Assembly: GCF_902459725.1 (NCBI RefSeq)
Contig: NZ_CABPSH010000001.1
Span: forward strand, 62,001-126,000
From: Pandoraea eparura
Lineage (GTDB): Bacteria; Pseudomonadota; Gammaproteobacteria; Burkholderiales; Burkholderiaceae
Reading direction: 5' to 3'
DNA: 64,000 nucleotides
Part shown: positions 27,193 through 35,606 of the stretch, in pieces
How positions within the stretch are numbered: position 1 is the stretch's first letter
How the letters are laid out: each line of letters begins with the position of its first letter
Notes under the pieces: model-generated
The model's database searches: none
Told to the model about the DNA's origin: nothing
What the model saw: only the letters and a program-made list of their open reading frames with translations
Translations under genes and position numbers: made by a program

Positions 27193-27831
27193 TCATTTTT
27201 TTAGGAGTTCATTCGCCTTCTTCAACAGGTCCTGTTCAAGCTGCAGATTGCGAATGTTGCGCTGGAGCGCTTCGACCTGCCGTTCCAGTTCGTCCCGATC
27301 TGTCTCTGCGGGCGAGCCTTTGTCGCGTTTCATGGATGCAGGAGCCTCTCGGCCGAGTAACTGGTTCTTCCAGTTGTACAGCGTCACCCTGTCGACGTCC
27401 AGCTTTCGGGCCACCGCCTCTGCACTTCCTTCCCGTGTGCACAATTCGTACACCGCAGCCTGCTTGGACACCAATGCAGCAGTTGGTTGACCGGCCTTGC
27501 CAACCACGCATTTCCTGGTTTCCGGATAGCGCTCGCGAACCCACTCCGTTAGTATCTGGCGACAGGGATAGCCCAATGTCCTGAGGGTGAAGGCGAAGCA
27601 GCGCCCGTGATTGACGTAATGCTCGAGTGCTACGTTCTTCTGTTCTTCTGAGTACTTCGGCTTTACGCGAACATACCCCCTCTGCAGATCGCCACTCTTC
27701 TCGAATTCGTTACACCACGCCTTGAGAGAATTCTTCGTCGGGTAACCCAACTGGCGAATGGTCGCTTTGCTGCGTTTCCCGAGTTTCAGGTACAACTCGA
27801 CCGCCCGAACGCGTTCTTGGTATGAATACAT
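27193..27831 (-). CDS. IS150-group transposase OrfA
   Basis: 212 residues with two helix-turn-helix repeats (YSYQERVRAVELYLKLG and VSKQAAVYELCTREGSAEAVARKLDVDRVTLYNWKN, the latter spanning about residues 120-155). It ends in a coiled-coil (ELERQVEALQRNIRNLQLEQD). Ends LLKK at the A7 run where -1 slippage would join it to OrfB. Confidence 0.93.
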   Translation of the reverse strand: MYSYQERVRAVELYLKLGKRSKATIRQLGYPTKNSLKAWCNEFEKSGDLQRGYVRVKPKYSEEQKNVALEHYVNHGRCFAFTLRTLGYPCRQILTEWVRERYPETRKCVVGKAGQPTAALVSKQAAVYELCTREGSAEAVARKLDVDRVTLYNWKNQLLGREAPASMKRDKGSPAETDRDELERQVEALQRNIRNLQLEQDLLKKANELLKK

Positions 27832-27942
27832 GGACTACCTCCAAAGTAGTCCAAGATTTTGTCCGCATCCCCATCGAAGATGCCTACGAAAGGCTGGCCG
27901 GTCCAGACAGCCTGTCACAGAGACAATAGGTCAGTGCCGGTG

Positions 27943-28059
27943 TCAAATCACCGAGGAATCTGAATCGGTGCTCCTGTCGTCAAGTGTGACGAACTGCTCA
28001 AGCAGCTCGGACGAAATCGCCGGAAGATCTACCTGCTCAGCTTTTGGTTTGCGAGGCAT
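27943..28059 (-). pseudogene. possible IS256-family transposase N-terminal remnant
   Basis: A 38-codon frame with a good ribosome site (AAGGAG, 5 nt before ATG 28059) begins MPRKPKAEQVDLPAISSELL, which resembles the first residues of IS256-type transposases, then leaves the pattern and stops. Likely a truncated stub. The rest of 27874-28590 holds a terminator (28272) and no supported gene. Confidence 0.4.
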
Positions 28060-28271
28060 ACGTTCTCCTTGGCTGACCTTTCCCCTTTCGCGTCACATGC
28101 ACCCGCGGCGAAATTTTCCGGGGTTCCTGCCCCCTTCTGAGACGTTTAACCCAGCACTTTTTCAAACGCACGTTTGGTCTGGTAGGGTATTCCTTAGCTT
28201 TTCCGCGAGCTATTACGCATAGACTGGCATGACCGTGACGCAATGTCGTGCCCCCCGCTCCACGGATTTGT

Positions 28272-28298
28272 GGCCCATCCATCGAGATGGGCCTTTTT
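28272..28298 (+). terminator. rho-independent terminator
   Basis: GGCCCATC (28272-28279), 6-nt loop, GATGGGCC (28286-28293), then five T. No intact gene lies just upstream on this strand, so it may belong to a lost gene or an unannotated small RNA. Confidence 0.7.
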
Positions 28299-28590
28299 CG
28301 TCGTGGTGGAGCGGCCACGCTGTTTCCTTGATCGCGCTCCCACCAGTTCTGCAATGCCGTTGAGGCGTTCGAGGTGCGAGGTTGAGATGCGCCTCAAGTT
28401 CCTGAGTGTTGGTGCGGACAGGCCTCCGGCCCAGGCGCAATCGGGAACGACGCTCGCCCTGAGGCTGACGAAGCGTGCCCCGTCTCGGTCAGCACGCTCA
28501 GTGAACAAGGTGGTGGTTCGATTGAAATCGCGATGACGTATGCGTGGGATACACTGACAGGCAACAACAAGAATACGCTTTGGGATTCAT

Positions 28591-29652
28591 ATGAACGGGT
28601 CAGATGTATGGGGCTGGCGCGGGGCGAACGTTTGGAGCATCTCCGAGAGGCCGCCGGAAAGGGAGCAGGCGCTACTGCGCATATTTCTGAGCCCGCTTGC
28701 GCTGCTCGCCTATCTGTTCGTCACTTTGTTTGAACATACGCAAGAGGCCTACGCACTACTCTGGGCGTGCGTCTTCTACCTTGTCTTTAGCCTGGTGACG
28801 TATGCGTCCATCAACGTCATGCCGGCTCCGTCACGAATACGCTTGGTCACTTCGACCGTCATTGACCAAGCCTCGGTTGTAATGGCGTTAGCCGTAGGCG
28901 GGCGGGTTGCCTTGCCCATGCTCTGGGCTTTTTTCTGGTTCCTGGTCGGCGCAGGCTGCCGGTATGGCAAACGCATGTTGGCGCTCTCGTGCGCGGTTGC
29001 GCTTGTGGGCCTCGCGGGCCTGATGCGGTGGGAACCTTGGTGGCAAACGAACCCCTTAGCCGGCCTGGGCATAGTTTTGGGCGTCGCTGCAACCTCAATC
29101 TATTTGGCGGTGTTGGTTCATAGGCTCGAAAAGCGAGCGGCCACCGACCCCCTGACCGGCCTTAGCAATCGTCTGTGCCTCGAGCAGTCCATTGCACAGG
29201 CGCTTCGCACCCCGGATGGCGAGGCGGGGCAAGCGGCCCTTTTGCTCGTCGATTTGGACGGCTTTAAGGAAGTGAACGACGCATATGGGCATGGTGTGGG
29301 GGACAAACTGCTTCAGCACTTTGCCCACGCGTTACGTGCCCGGATGCGCCGAGGCGATACGCTCTCTCGTTTGGGAGGCGATGAGTTCGTGATTTTGGCG
29401 CGCCAGGTACATGGCAGCTCGGACGCACGAACCATTGCCGAGGGTGTTCACTCGATTTTGAAGGGCATCCATACCATCGACGAACATCCCATTTCCGTTT
29501 CAGCCAGCATCGGCGTCTGCCTGCTGTCTGTCGGCGCCGAGGACGAGCCTCTCGATATTCCCTCCATCATGCGGCGCACTGATAGCGCGATGTACCGAGC
29601 CAAAGCGCTCGGTAAAGATCAGACGGTTTTCGCCCATGAGACATCCCTCTGA
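28591..29652 (+). CDS. RpfC-type (DSF sensor) membrane domain fused to GGDEF diguanylate cyclase
   Basis: 353 residues. Residues about 20-175 form five membrane helices that align with the Xanthomonas RpfC input domain: ERPPEREQALLRIFLSPL fits the DSF-sensing juxtamembrane region, WFLVGAGCRYGKRML and PWWQTNPLAGLGIVLG fit the later helices. A GGDEF domain follows (about 190-350) with LVDLDGFKEVNDAYGHGVGD, catalytic RLGGDEFVI and an I-site RRGD. RpfC senses diffusible signal factor fatty acids; here the kinase/receiver output is replaced by a cyclase. DSF binding is inferred from similarity only. Confidence 0.85.
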   Translation: MNGSDVWGWRGANVWSISERPPEREQALLRIFLSPLALLAYLFVTLFEHTQEAYALLWACVFYLVFSLVTYASINVMPAPSRIRLVTSTVIDQASVVMALAVGGRVALPMLWAFFWFLVGAGCRYGKRMLALSCAVALVGLAGLMRWEPWWQTNPLAGLGIVLGVAATSIYLAVLVHRLEKRAATDPLTGLSNRLCLEQSIAQALRTPDGEAGQAALLLVDLDGFKEVNDAYGHGVGDKLLQHFAHALRARMRRGDTLSRLGGDEFVILARQVHGSSDARTIAEGVHSILKGIHTIDEHPISVSASIGVCLLSVGAEDEPLDIPSIMRRTDSAMYRAKALGKDQTVFAHETSL

Positions 29653-29655
29653 TAG

Positions 29656-29677
29656 GTCTCCCGACTCCCTGGGAGAC
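29656..29677. repeat. inverted repeat between convergent genes
   Basis: GTCTCCC (29656-29662) and GGGAGAC (29671-29677) with an 8-nt loop right after the GGDEF stop. It lacks a T-run; possible weak bidirectional terminator. Confidence 0.4.
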
Positions 29678-29785
29678 TCACCCTCGAAAGCACGATAACG
29701 AGCCTGTTCTCATCGACGTCGACAAGCTCTATTCGCCCGTCCGGCCACTCTCGCACCAAATCGATGCGCTACGTCGGGCCGCGTA

Positions 29786-30757
29786 TTACAAGCCTGTGAC
29801 GTCAGCGTCGAAGGTGGGCGCCCTCCCCGGGCTGGCGTCATACACAAGACAAGCCGCAGCCAAATCCTCGAGCGCCGTACCGACCGATTTGTAAACCGTA
29901 ATATCCGACTTCGATTGGCGTCCTGGATGCCGCTTGCTGCACAGGTCTTCGAGCGTCGCAAGTACGTCTTGCCGCGTGAGCACGCCAGCGTGGATCGGAC
30001 CAAGCAGGTCGCCGGCCTTAAGGAGAGCCTCCTCTGTATCGATAAACACCCGGGTGTTTCGGTAGCAGTCGTCATCCGACTCTCGCATCTCCGGGGTGAA
30101 TCCGCCAATGAGGTCCAAGTGCACACCAGGTTGCAGCCAGGCCCCAAGAATCAGCGGTTCCCGCGAAAGGGTCGCGCAGGTAATGATGTCCGCATGGCGA
30201 GCGGCCCCCTCCAGCGACCCAGCCACGTTGGCATCAAATCCATCTGCCCGAAGACGAATCACCATTTGTTCGGCCAGCGTCCTGTCGATGTCCCAGACGT
30301 CGACGTTGCGAATGTCGCGCACCGCGCGATATGCGTCGGGCAGCAAGCTGGCGACCCGTCCCGCCCCCACGACAAGTAAACGTCGTGCAGATTCATTGGC
30401 TAGCATCGACGCGGCGAGCGCCGAGGCCGCGGCTGTGCGTCGTGACGTGATCTCGTTGCCGTCGATCTGCGCGAGCGGAACGCCAGTACTGGCATCGTAG
30501 AGGAGATAGGAAGAATGCAGCGCCGGGATACCCGTACCTGCATTCGATGGGAAAACGTTCACGAGTTTGAGCCCGAGTCTTCCCCCTTTTCTCCATGCTG
30601 GCATCAGCAGCATCGTCGCCGCATCGCCCGTGGTGTCGATGCGGTGGATGTGACGCGTGGGCACCTCACATCCCTCGATGAACATGGCCCTCAACGCCTG
30701 AACTAGGGCATCGAAGGGGAGCCGCGAGCGCGTTTGCTCAGGATCGATGATTTGCAT
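29786..30757 (-). CDS. ornithine cyclodeaminase/mu-crystallin-family protein
   Basis: 323 residues from ATG 30757, with AAGGA inside the end of the MFS gene (gap 2 bp). Family features: LGLKLVNVFPSN (substrate Lys), IDGNEITSRRTAAASALAA, Rossmann motif LLVVGAGRVASLL, and DLIGGFTPEMRESDDDCY. Members are NAD(P)-dependent enzymes acting on amino or imino acids (ornithine cyclodeaminase, alanine dehydrogenase, ketimine reductase). Last gene of the operon; the exact reaction is not decided by sequence. Confidence 0.9.
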   Translation of the reverse strand: MQIIDPEQTRSRLPFDALVQALRAMFIEGCEVPTRHIHRIDTTGDAATMLLMPAWRKGGRLGLKLVNVFPSNAGTGIPALHSSYLLYDASTGVPLAQIDGNEITSRRTAAASALAASMLANESARRLLVVGAGRVASLLPDAYRAVRDIRNVDVWDIDRTLAEQMVIRLRADGFDANVAGSLEGAARHADIITCATLSREPLILGAWLQPGVHLDLIGGFTPEMRESDDDCYRNTRVFIDTEEALLKAGDLLGPIHAGVLTRQDVLATLEDLCSKRHPGRQSKSDITVYKSVGTALEDLAAACLVYDASPGRAPTFDADVTGL

Positions 30758-30759
30758 GG

Positions 30760-31959
30760 TCAGTCCTTATCGATATCAAATGACTTATTGAGGAGAGGTC
30801 TTGATGGCGCAGCCGCCGCGTGCGCGGCGCGCAGGCCCAGTAACGTGACGAGGGAGTAGGCAGGAAGCGCGAAGCCCCAACTGTGCGTCTGATCCCGCAG
30901 CATCCCGAACAGAAATGGCGCAGATGCGGAAATCGTGTAGCCAAGCAACTGCGTGCTGAACCCAAGGGCGCGGGCATCGGCAGAATTCCCGGCGCGCAAA
31001 ACGACCAGATGCAATGCCACGCTGAATGTGCCCCCTTGTCCGAGCCCCAACAAGACAGCCGCACACCAATTCCATGGCGCGTGGAGTTGTGTACAGCCAG
31101 CGAACCCTGCCAGCCCGAGGCCGTACATGCTGGCCATCACCGCTCGCTGGTTCGACATCCGATTCGCCACCCAAGGGCCGAACAGCGCCGTCAACAGTTG
31201 CGCCACCATCAACGTCGCGAGGAATCCGCCAGCGTCCTGTCGAGTGAGACCATGAGAGACGAGAACGGTCGGCAGCCACGCCGTGGTGGCCTGCGAGAGA
31301 AACGACTGGGCGGCCATGTTCAACCCGAGCGCGATGGCGAGAGGACTCAGGCTCAGGCGGGCGGGCCGCGCAGCCACATCCGAGGGCGCTTGCTGCACGC
31401 CGTGTAGTCGCCACCACACGACTGCGCAGACTGCCGCCGGGATGGCCCAGACCGCAAGCGCTGGCGCCCAGCGGTTTCCCAAGAAGCTGGATATCATCGG
31501 CGACACAATCGCCGCTAGTGCCCCTCCAAGGCACAACGTGACATTCAGCAATCCCGCCGCGGCGACCTGCGAGGGCGGCCGCAACGGCTTGATGATGGCT
31601 GGTAACGTCGCGTTCGCCGCCCCGAGGCACGTGCCGAGCACCACCGTTCCCAGCACGAAACAGGACCACCCCAGCGGTCCGGCACCCGCGAGTGACCTGA
31701 GCACGATGCCCAGGCATGCCCCCGCCATGGCCAGGGCGACGACACGGCAAGCACTGATCGACCGGGCCAGCCTGCCGCTGACCGCAGGCGCCAAACCCAA
31801 CAGCAGTACCGGTAGGGAGATCACCAGCCCTGCGTGGGCAGCGGAAAGCTGCAAGTCCGACTGAATCGCAGGCAGTAGCGGCGTGACCGCCATCAAGGAT
31901 GCGCGCAGGTTCACCCCCACGAGCGCCAGTGCACAGATAACCATCGCCGCTGACTGCAT
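30760..31959 (-). CDS. MFS transporter, CynX/NimT-like
   Basis: 399 residues, about 12 membrane helices. N-terminal VGVNLRASLMAVTPLLPAIQ and helix-4 region GTCLGAANATLPAIIK are typical of the CynX/NimT (cyanate, 2-nitroimidazole) subfamily; repeats of helices continue to residue 390. Co-directional with and 2 bp from the ornithine-cyclodeaminase-like gene. Substrate unknown. Confidence 0.88.
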   Translation of the reverse strand: MQSAAMVICALALVGVNLRASLMAVTPLLPAIQSDLQLSAAHAGLVISLPVLLLGLAPAVSGRLARSISACRVVALAMAGACLGIVLRSLAGAGPLGWSCFVLGTVVLGTCLGAANATLPAIIKPLRPPSQVAAAGLLNVTLCLGGALAAIVSPMISSFLGNRWAPALAVWAIPAAVCAVVWWRLHGVQQAPSDVAARPARLSLSPLAIALGLNMAAQSFLSQATTAWLPTVLVSHGLTRQDAGGFLATLMVAQLLTALFGPWVANRMSNQRAVMASMYGLGLAGFAGCTQLHAPWNWCAAVLLGLGQGGTFSVALHLVVLRAGNSADARALGFSTQLLGYTISASAPFLFGMLRDQTHSWGFALPAYSLVTLLGLRAAHAAAAPSRPLLNKSFDIDKD

Positions 31960-31987
31960 GTGGAGGGGGCCGGATTTTTACGAGCTA

Positions 31988-32401
31988 TCAGGGAGCGAGC
32001 CGGAAGGCCGGCAGCGGATAGCGCTTCACCGTCTCGGGATCCGACGCCAGCACCACGCGAGCCCCGATCGTGGGGATGCCATCGAGAACCCTTGCCAGCA
32101 TGGCGACGTTCTCCTCCAGGAGAATTTCAGCCAGCACGATCGGCACCTCATCGTTGAATACCGGGTGATTGGGGCGGCGCACCAGGCTGAACGATACTAC
32201 CGTACCCACGCCTCCGGCCTCATCCCACAGCAGTGAGTCGCTCCAGCAATGCGGACACATCGGCCGTGGATAGAAGACAGCTCGGTCGCAGCAAGCACAG
32301 CGCTGCAGCATCAACTTTCCGCTGCGCCATCCCCGCAGGTACGTTGCGTTCTCAGGCGTTTCACGGGGTTGCGGATAAGGCTTCGTAAGCGTGGCAGTCA
32401 C
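31988..32401 (-). CDS. DUF35 zinc-ribbon/OB-fold protein (thiolase partner)
   Basis: 137 residues. N-terminal helix and zinc ribbon with four Cys (LQRCACCDRAVFYPRPMCPHCW), then an OB-fold (VGTVVSFSLVRRPNHPVF...PIVLAEILLEENVAMLARV). These small proteins bind and activate a partner thiolase. Its ATG overlaps the thiolase stop by 4 nt, so the partner is almost surely the upstream gene. Confidence 0.92.
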   Translation of the reverse strand: MTATLTKPYPQPRETPENATYLRGWRSGKLMLQRCACCDRAVFYPRPMCPHCWSDSLLWDEAGGVGTVVSFSLVRRPNHPVFNDEVPIVLAEILLEENVAMLARVLDGIPTIGARVVLASDPETVKRYPLPAFRLAP

Positions 32402-33558
32402 TTTGTGTTCTCCAGGATCATGGCACTACTGGAAAGTCCATGGCCGTATCCGACCATGCCGTAGCCGGAGACGAGACAACAACGCGCGCTCTCGACCTGG
32501 AAGTCCCCAGCCTCGCCGCGCAATTGACGAATCGCTTCCGTTAGCCCGATCATCCCCCCCCCTGCCCCGGCCTGTCCGCACGAGAGCTGCCCACCGTTGG
32601 TGTTCAGTGGAAAGCTGCCGTCGAATGCGAAATCATGCTTGTCGAGAAACTCGCCGACTTTTCCCTTTTCGCAGAAGCCAAGATCCTCAAGTTGGATCGC
32701 TACCATGATCGGGTAGTCGTCATAGGCCTGAACCAGGTCTATCTGGGCGTGGTCCTTGCCCGCCTCGGAAAATAGCCGATCCCGGAATCCGGTCCAGCCG
32801 CCATGCAACGGTGCGATCTCGCCGGCCGGGTCATTGTGCCTTTCATGGCCGGAGAGAATACGCACCCGCTTGTCGCTAGGTACGCGATCCAGGGCCGTCA
32901 CGATGACAGCCTCGGCACCGGTGCAAGGCAGCACGCAGTCGTACAAGCCGATGGGGTCCGCGATCATCCGCGCCTCAAGGTACTCGTCCAAGGTCAGGGG
33001 GCCGCGCAGGAGCGCATTCGGATTCCTTTGTGCGCTGCGCCGCTGCCCGATGGAAATCCGTCCGAGCTGCGAGCGCCGTGTCCCGTAAGTGAGCATGTGC
33101 TTTCGCTGAACGATGCCGAAAAGGCCGTTTGCGCCGCCAAACCCGTTGGGGGTTCCATAGGAACTCAGAGCCGAATTGAATTGGTCCATCAGCGAGTAAT
33201 GGCCCGCGATGTCGTAGTTGTCACCCGCCAGGCAGAGCACGGTGGTGGCGCGCCCCGCCTCGATGGCACGAACCGCATCCAACACGGCCGCGACCGGGCC
33301 TGCGCCACCGGCAGTGCCGTAGTAGCCCCAGTTGATCGCCAGGCCAAACTGCTCCGCGAGGGTAACTGCATTGTCTGGCGGCAGGACGAAGGAACACACC
33401 GACAGTCCGTCGATATCGCCCTTACTCAGGCCAGAACTGTGCAATGCACGGCGCGCCGCATCGGCAAACAAGCCGATCAGCGTGCGATCGGTTTTCTTTT
33501 CGTATAACGTCTGGCCGTAGCCCACGATACCGACTTCACCGCTGAGATGGGTGGTCAT
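32398..33558 (-). CDS. thiolase-family protein (SCP-x/acetyl-CoA acetyltransferase type)
   Basis: 386 residues. Thiolase fold: VGIVGYGQTLYEKKTDRT, ADAARRALHSSGLSKGDIDGL, LCLAGDNYD, DDYPIMVAIQLEDLGFC, NTNGGQLSCGQAGAGGGM. The classical nucleophilic Cys of degradative thiolases is not obvious at its usual place (around VLCLAGDN), as in other DUF35-associated thiolases. Probably releases or condenses an acyl-CoA in the pathway. Start codon overlaps the CoA-transferase stop (TGATG). Confidence 0.9.
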   Translation of the reverse strand: MTTHLSGEVGIVGYGQTLYEKKTDRTLIGLFADAARRALHSSGLSKGDIDGLSVCSFVLPPDNAVTLAEQFGLAINWGYYGTAGGAGPVAAVLDAVRAIEAGRATTVLCLAGDNYDIAGHYSLMDQFNSALSSYGTPNGFGGANGLFGIVQRKHMLTYGTRRSQLGRISIGQRRSAQRNPNALLRGPLTLDEYLEARMIADPIGLYDCVLPCTGAEAVIVTALDRVPSDKRVRILSGHERHNDPAGEIAPLHGGWTGFRDRLFSEAGKDHAQIDLVQAYDDYPIMVAIQLEDLGFCEKGKVGEFLDKHDFAFDGSFPLNTNGGQLSCGQAGAGGGMIGLTEAIRQLRGEAGDFQVESARCCLVSGYGMVGYGHGLSSSAMILENTK

Positions 33559-34790
33559 CAGATCACCCCCGCAGTGCGCAATGCGGCCAGGCGCTGCGCG
33601 CCCAGCGGGAACACAGTGCCAAACACTTCGTCGTTATCCGTTCCCGGGCAACCGCCCGCCCACTTGATCTCTCCCGGCGTGTCGGAGAGCTTCGGCACCG
33701 GCGAGGGCATGCGAAGCGGCCCCGCGTCGTGATCTTGCACGGTCGCGATGGCACCTCGCGCAGCGTAGTGTGTATTCGAAAAAATGTCCTCGATGTCCAG
33801 GATGGGGCCGGCCACCACGCCATGGTGGTCAAGCACACGCATCGCCTCGTCCACCGACTGCCCGGCAATCCATTGCGCCACCTCGGCATCGATCGCCTCC
33901 CGATGCTGGACGCGCAGCGACATGGTGACGAACCGCGCGTCGGTGAGCAGGTCCGGACGATCCATCGCCCTCGTCAGGTTCTCGTAGATGCGCTGCGAAC
34001 CGCAACTGATGGCGATGGCCTTGCCGTCGCTGGTGGCGTATACGTTTCGTGGCACGTCTTCCTCCATCTGGTTGCCCAGCCTGGGCTTCTTCTCACCCGT
34101 CTGGTCGTAGCGCAGGACCACCGATTCGGTGATCCGGAAAAGAGGCTCGAACAGGCTCACGTCAACCACTTGGCCACGCTTGGAGGTCAGGCGGTTGTGA
34201 ATCGCGGCCAAGGCGCCGAACGCGCCGAAGATGCCTGCCAGGTAGTCCCCCATGGGAAAGGCCGAGACCGACGGCCCGTTTTGGGGAAAGCCCGTGAAAG
34301 ATGCCAGCCCGCTAAATCCCTCCGCGATGGTGGCGTAGCCACCTCGTTGCGACATGGGGCCAGACTGCCCGTAGCCGCTGACGCGGACCCAGACGATTTC
34401 GGGGAACTGCTGTGCCAACACGTCCGGGCCAAGGCCCCAGCGCTCAAGCGTGCCAGGCTTGAAGTTCTCGATGACAATGTCGGTGTCCTGCAGCATCTCC
34501 AGGAGCACCTCGCGACCTTCGGCGCGCGAAATATCGAGGGTCACCAACCGCTTGTTGCGCGCCATTGACTTCCACCATAGCGGCTGATCCCCCTTGTGAG
34601 GCGGCCATTCGCGCAGTGGATCCGGCTTGCCGGGCTTTTCAACCTTGATCACACGGGCGCCGAAATCTGCCAGCATGGTGCCAACGAACGGACCTGCGAG
34701 CATCGAGCCGAGTTCAAGGACCTTCAGGTCCGAAAGCGCTCCGCGCGGTTCCCGGCTGCGGGCATCGCCGAACATATCAAATGTAGCCAC
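33558..34790 (-). CDS. CaiB/BaiF-type (class III) CoA-transferase
   Basis: 410 residues from GTG 34790 with AAGGAG 9 nt upstream. Family III signatures: LKVLELGSMLAGPFVGTMLADFGARVIKVE, MARNKRLVTLDISRAEGREVL, ADIVIENFKPG-like DIVIENFKPGTLERWGLG (catalytic Asp region ADF..., residues about 165-185: SGYGQSGPMSQRGGY). Moves CoA to a carboxylic acid substrate, the likely activation step of this operon. Confidence 0.93.
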   Translation of the reverse strand: MATFDMFGDARSREPRGALSDLKVLELGSMLAGPFVGTMLADFGARVIKVEKPGKPDPLREWPPHKGDQPLWWKSMARNKRLVTLDISRAEGREVLLEMLQDTDIVIENFKPGTLERWGLGPDVLAQQFPEIVWVRVSGYGQSGPMSQRGGYATIAEGFSGLASFTGFPQNGPSVSAFPMGDYLAGIFGAFGALAAIHNRLTSKRGQVVDVSLFEPLFRITESVVLRYDQTGEKKPRLGNQMEEDVPRNVYATSDGKAIAISCGSQRIYENLTRAMDRPDLLTDARFVTMSLRVQHREAIDAEVAQWIAGQSVDEAMRVLDHHGVVAGPILDIEDIFSNTHYAARGAIATVQDHDAGPLRMPSPVPKLSDTPGEIKWAGGCPGTDNDEVFGTVFPLGAQRLAALRTAGVI

Positions 34791-34808
34791 CGATTCTTCT
34801 CCTTCGTG

Positions 34809-35606
34809 TCAACCCGCGTTGATGCGGTCTATTCCAAAAACCCAGTCGATCACCAGCACGACGGCCACGGCCACGTAGATGGTCCCCGCGGAAACGGCGG
34901 CGATCATTGGGTCGATCGAGTACTGAACATAGTTGAACAATTTCACAGGCAACGGCATGAGCGCAGCAGTCGAATGGAAGATGCTCAACTCGACGTTGAC
35001 CCAGGAAATGATCAGTCCAAACAGAGCGCCAGCAATCACGCCCGGCTTCATGATCGGAAGCGTCACCAGGAAAAAGGTCTGCACGCGCGCCGCGCCCAGA
35101 TCCTGTGCGGCCTCCTCCAGCGATAACTGGAACCCCGCGAGCGAGGCCAGGCCAGTTCGAACGACGTAGGGGATCACCAGGACGCAGTGGCCGACGTAGA
35201 GCGCAAACCAGGTGCGAGCAAATCCAAACTTGGTAGCGAACTGCAACAGCGCCGCCCCGATCACGATAGTGGGTAGCGCCAGCGGTGACAGGAACAGCGC
35301 AGCGATGGCGGTATTGACCCGGTTCTTCGACCGTGCCAGTACCAGCGCTACCGGGATGCCTAGCACCAGGGCCGTGGCCGTCGCGGCCACAGCCAGTTGC
35401 GCGCTAAGTCCGATGGACTGCAGATAAGAGCTGTCCTGCAAGAACTGGGCATACCAGCGCAGCGTCAATCCTCGTGGCGGAAACGCGAGATACTCCGTCG
35501 CCGTAAAGGATGCTGATACGATGACCACGAGCGGCAGCGCCAGGAATATCACACCCAGCGCGGCCGCGCCGCCAAGGAGCCATCGACCAAGGGGATTGGC
35601 GTTCAT
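34809..35606 (-). CDS. ABC transporter permease, PotC-like
   Basis: 265 residues, six membrane segments, with the permease-ATPase coupling loop EEAAQDLGAARVQTFFLVTLP (EAA motif). ATG overlaps the stop of the second permease by 4 nt. Spermidine/putrescine-type family, which also moves other small organic compounds. Confidence 0.93.
   Translation of the reverse strand: MNANPLGRWLLGGAAALGVIFLALPLVVIVSASFTATEYLAFPPRGLTLRWYAQFLQDSSYLQSIGLSAQLAVAATATALVLGIPVALVLARSKNRVNTAIAALFLSPLALPTIVIGAALLQFATKFGFARTWFALYVGHCVLVIPYVVRTGLASLAGFQLSLEEAAQDLGAARVQTFFLVTLPIMKPGVIAGALFGLIISWVNVELSIFHSTAALMPLPVKLFNYVQYSIDPMIAAVSAGTIYVAVAVVLVIDWVFGIDRINAG

Larger units (their letters stand above)
26262..27873 (-). mobile_element. 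IS3-family IS150-group insertion sequence
   Basis: About 1.61 kb. The left end TGGGGGATGCGGC and the inverted right end TGGGGATGCGGAC share GGGGATGCGG and, further in, CTTGGACT. Two transposase frames run on the minus strand, with a run of seven A (minus strand, 27196-27202) at the orfA end as frameshift site. Flanks (GCTA left, TCGA right) show no target duplication, suggesting a later rearrangement. Confidence 0.88.

Noticed and set aside
28194-28508. Minus-strand segment with RISTSHLERLN-like wording reminiscent of IS1-type transposases
   Set aside because: Only about ten residues resemble a transposase motif; too short to support.
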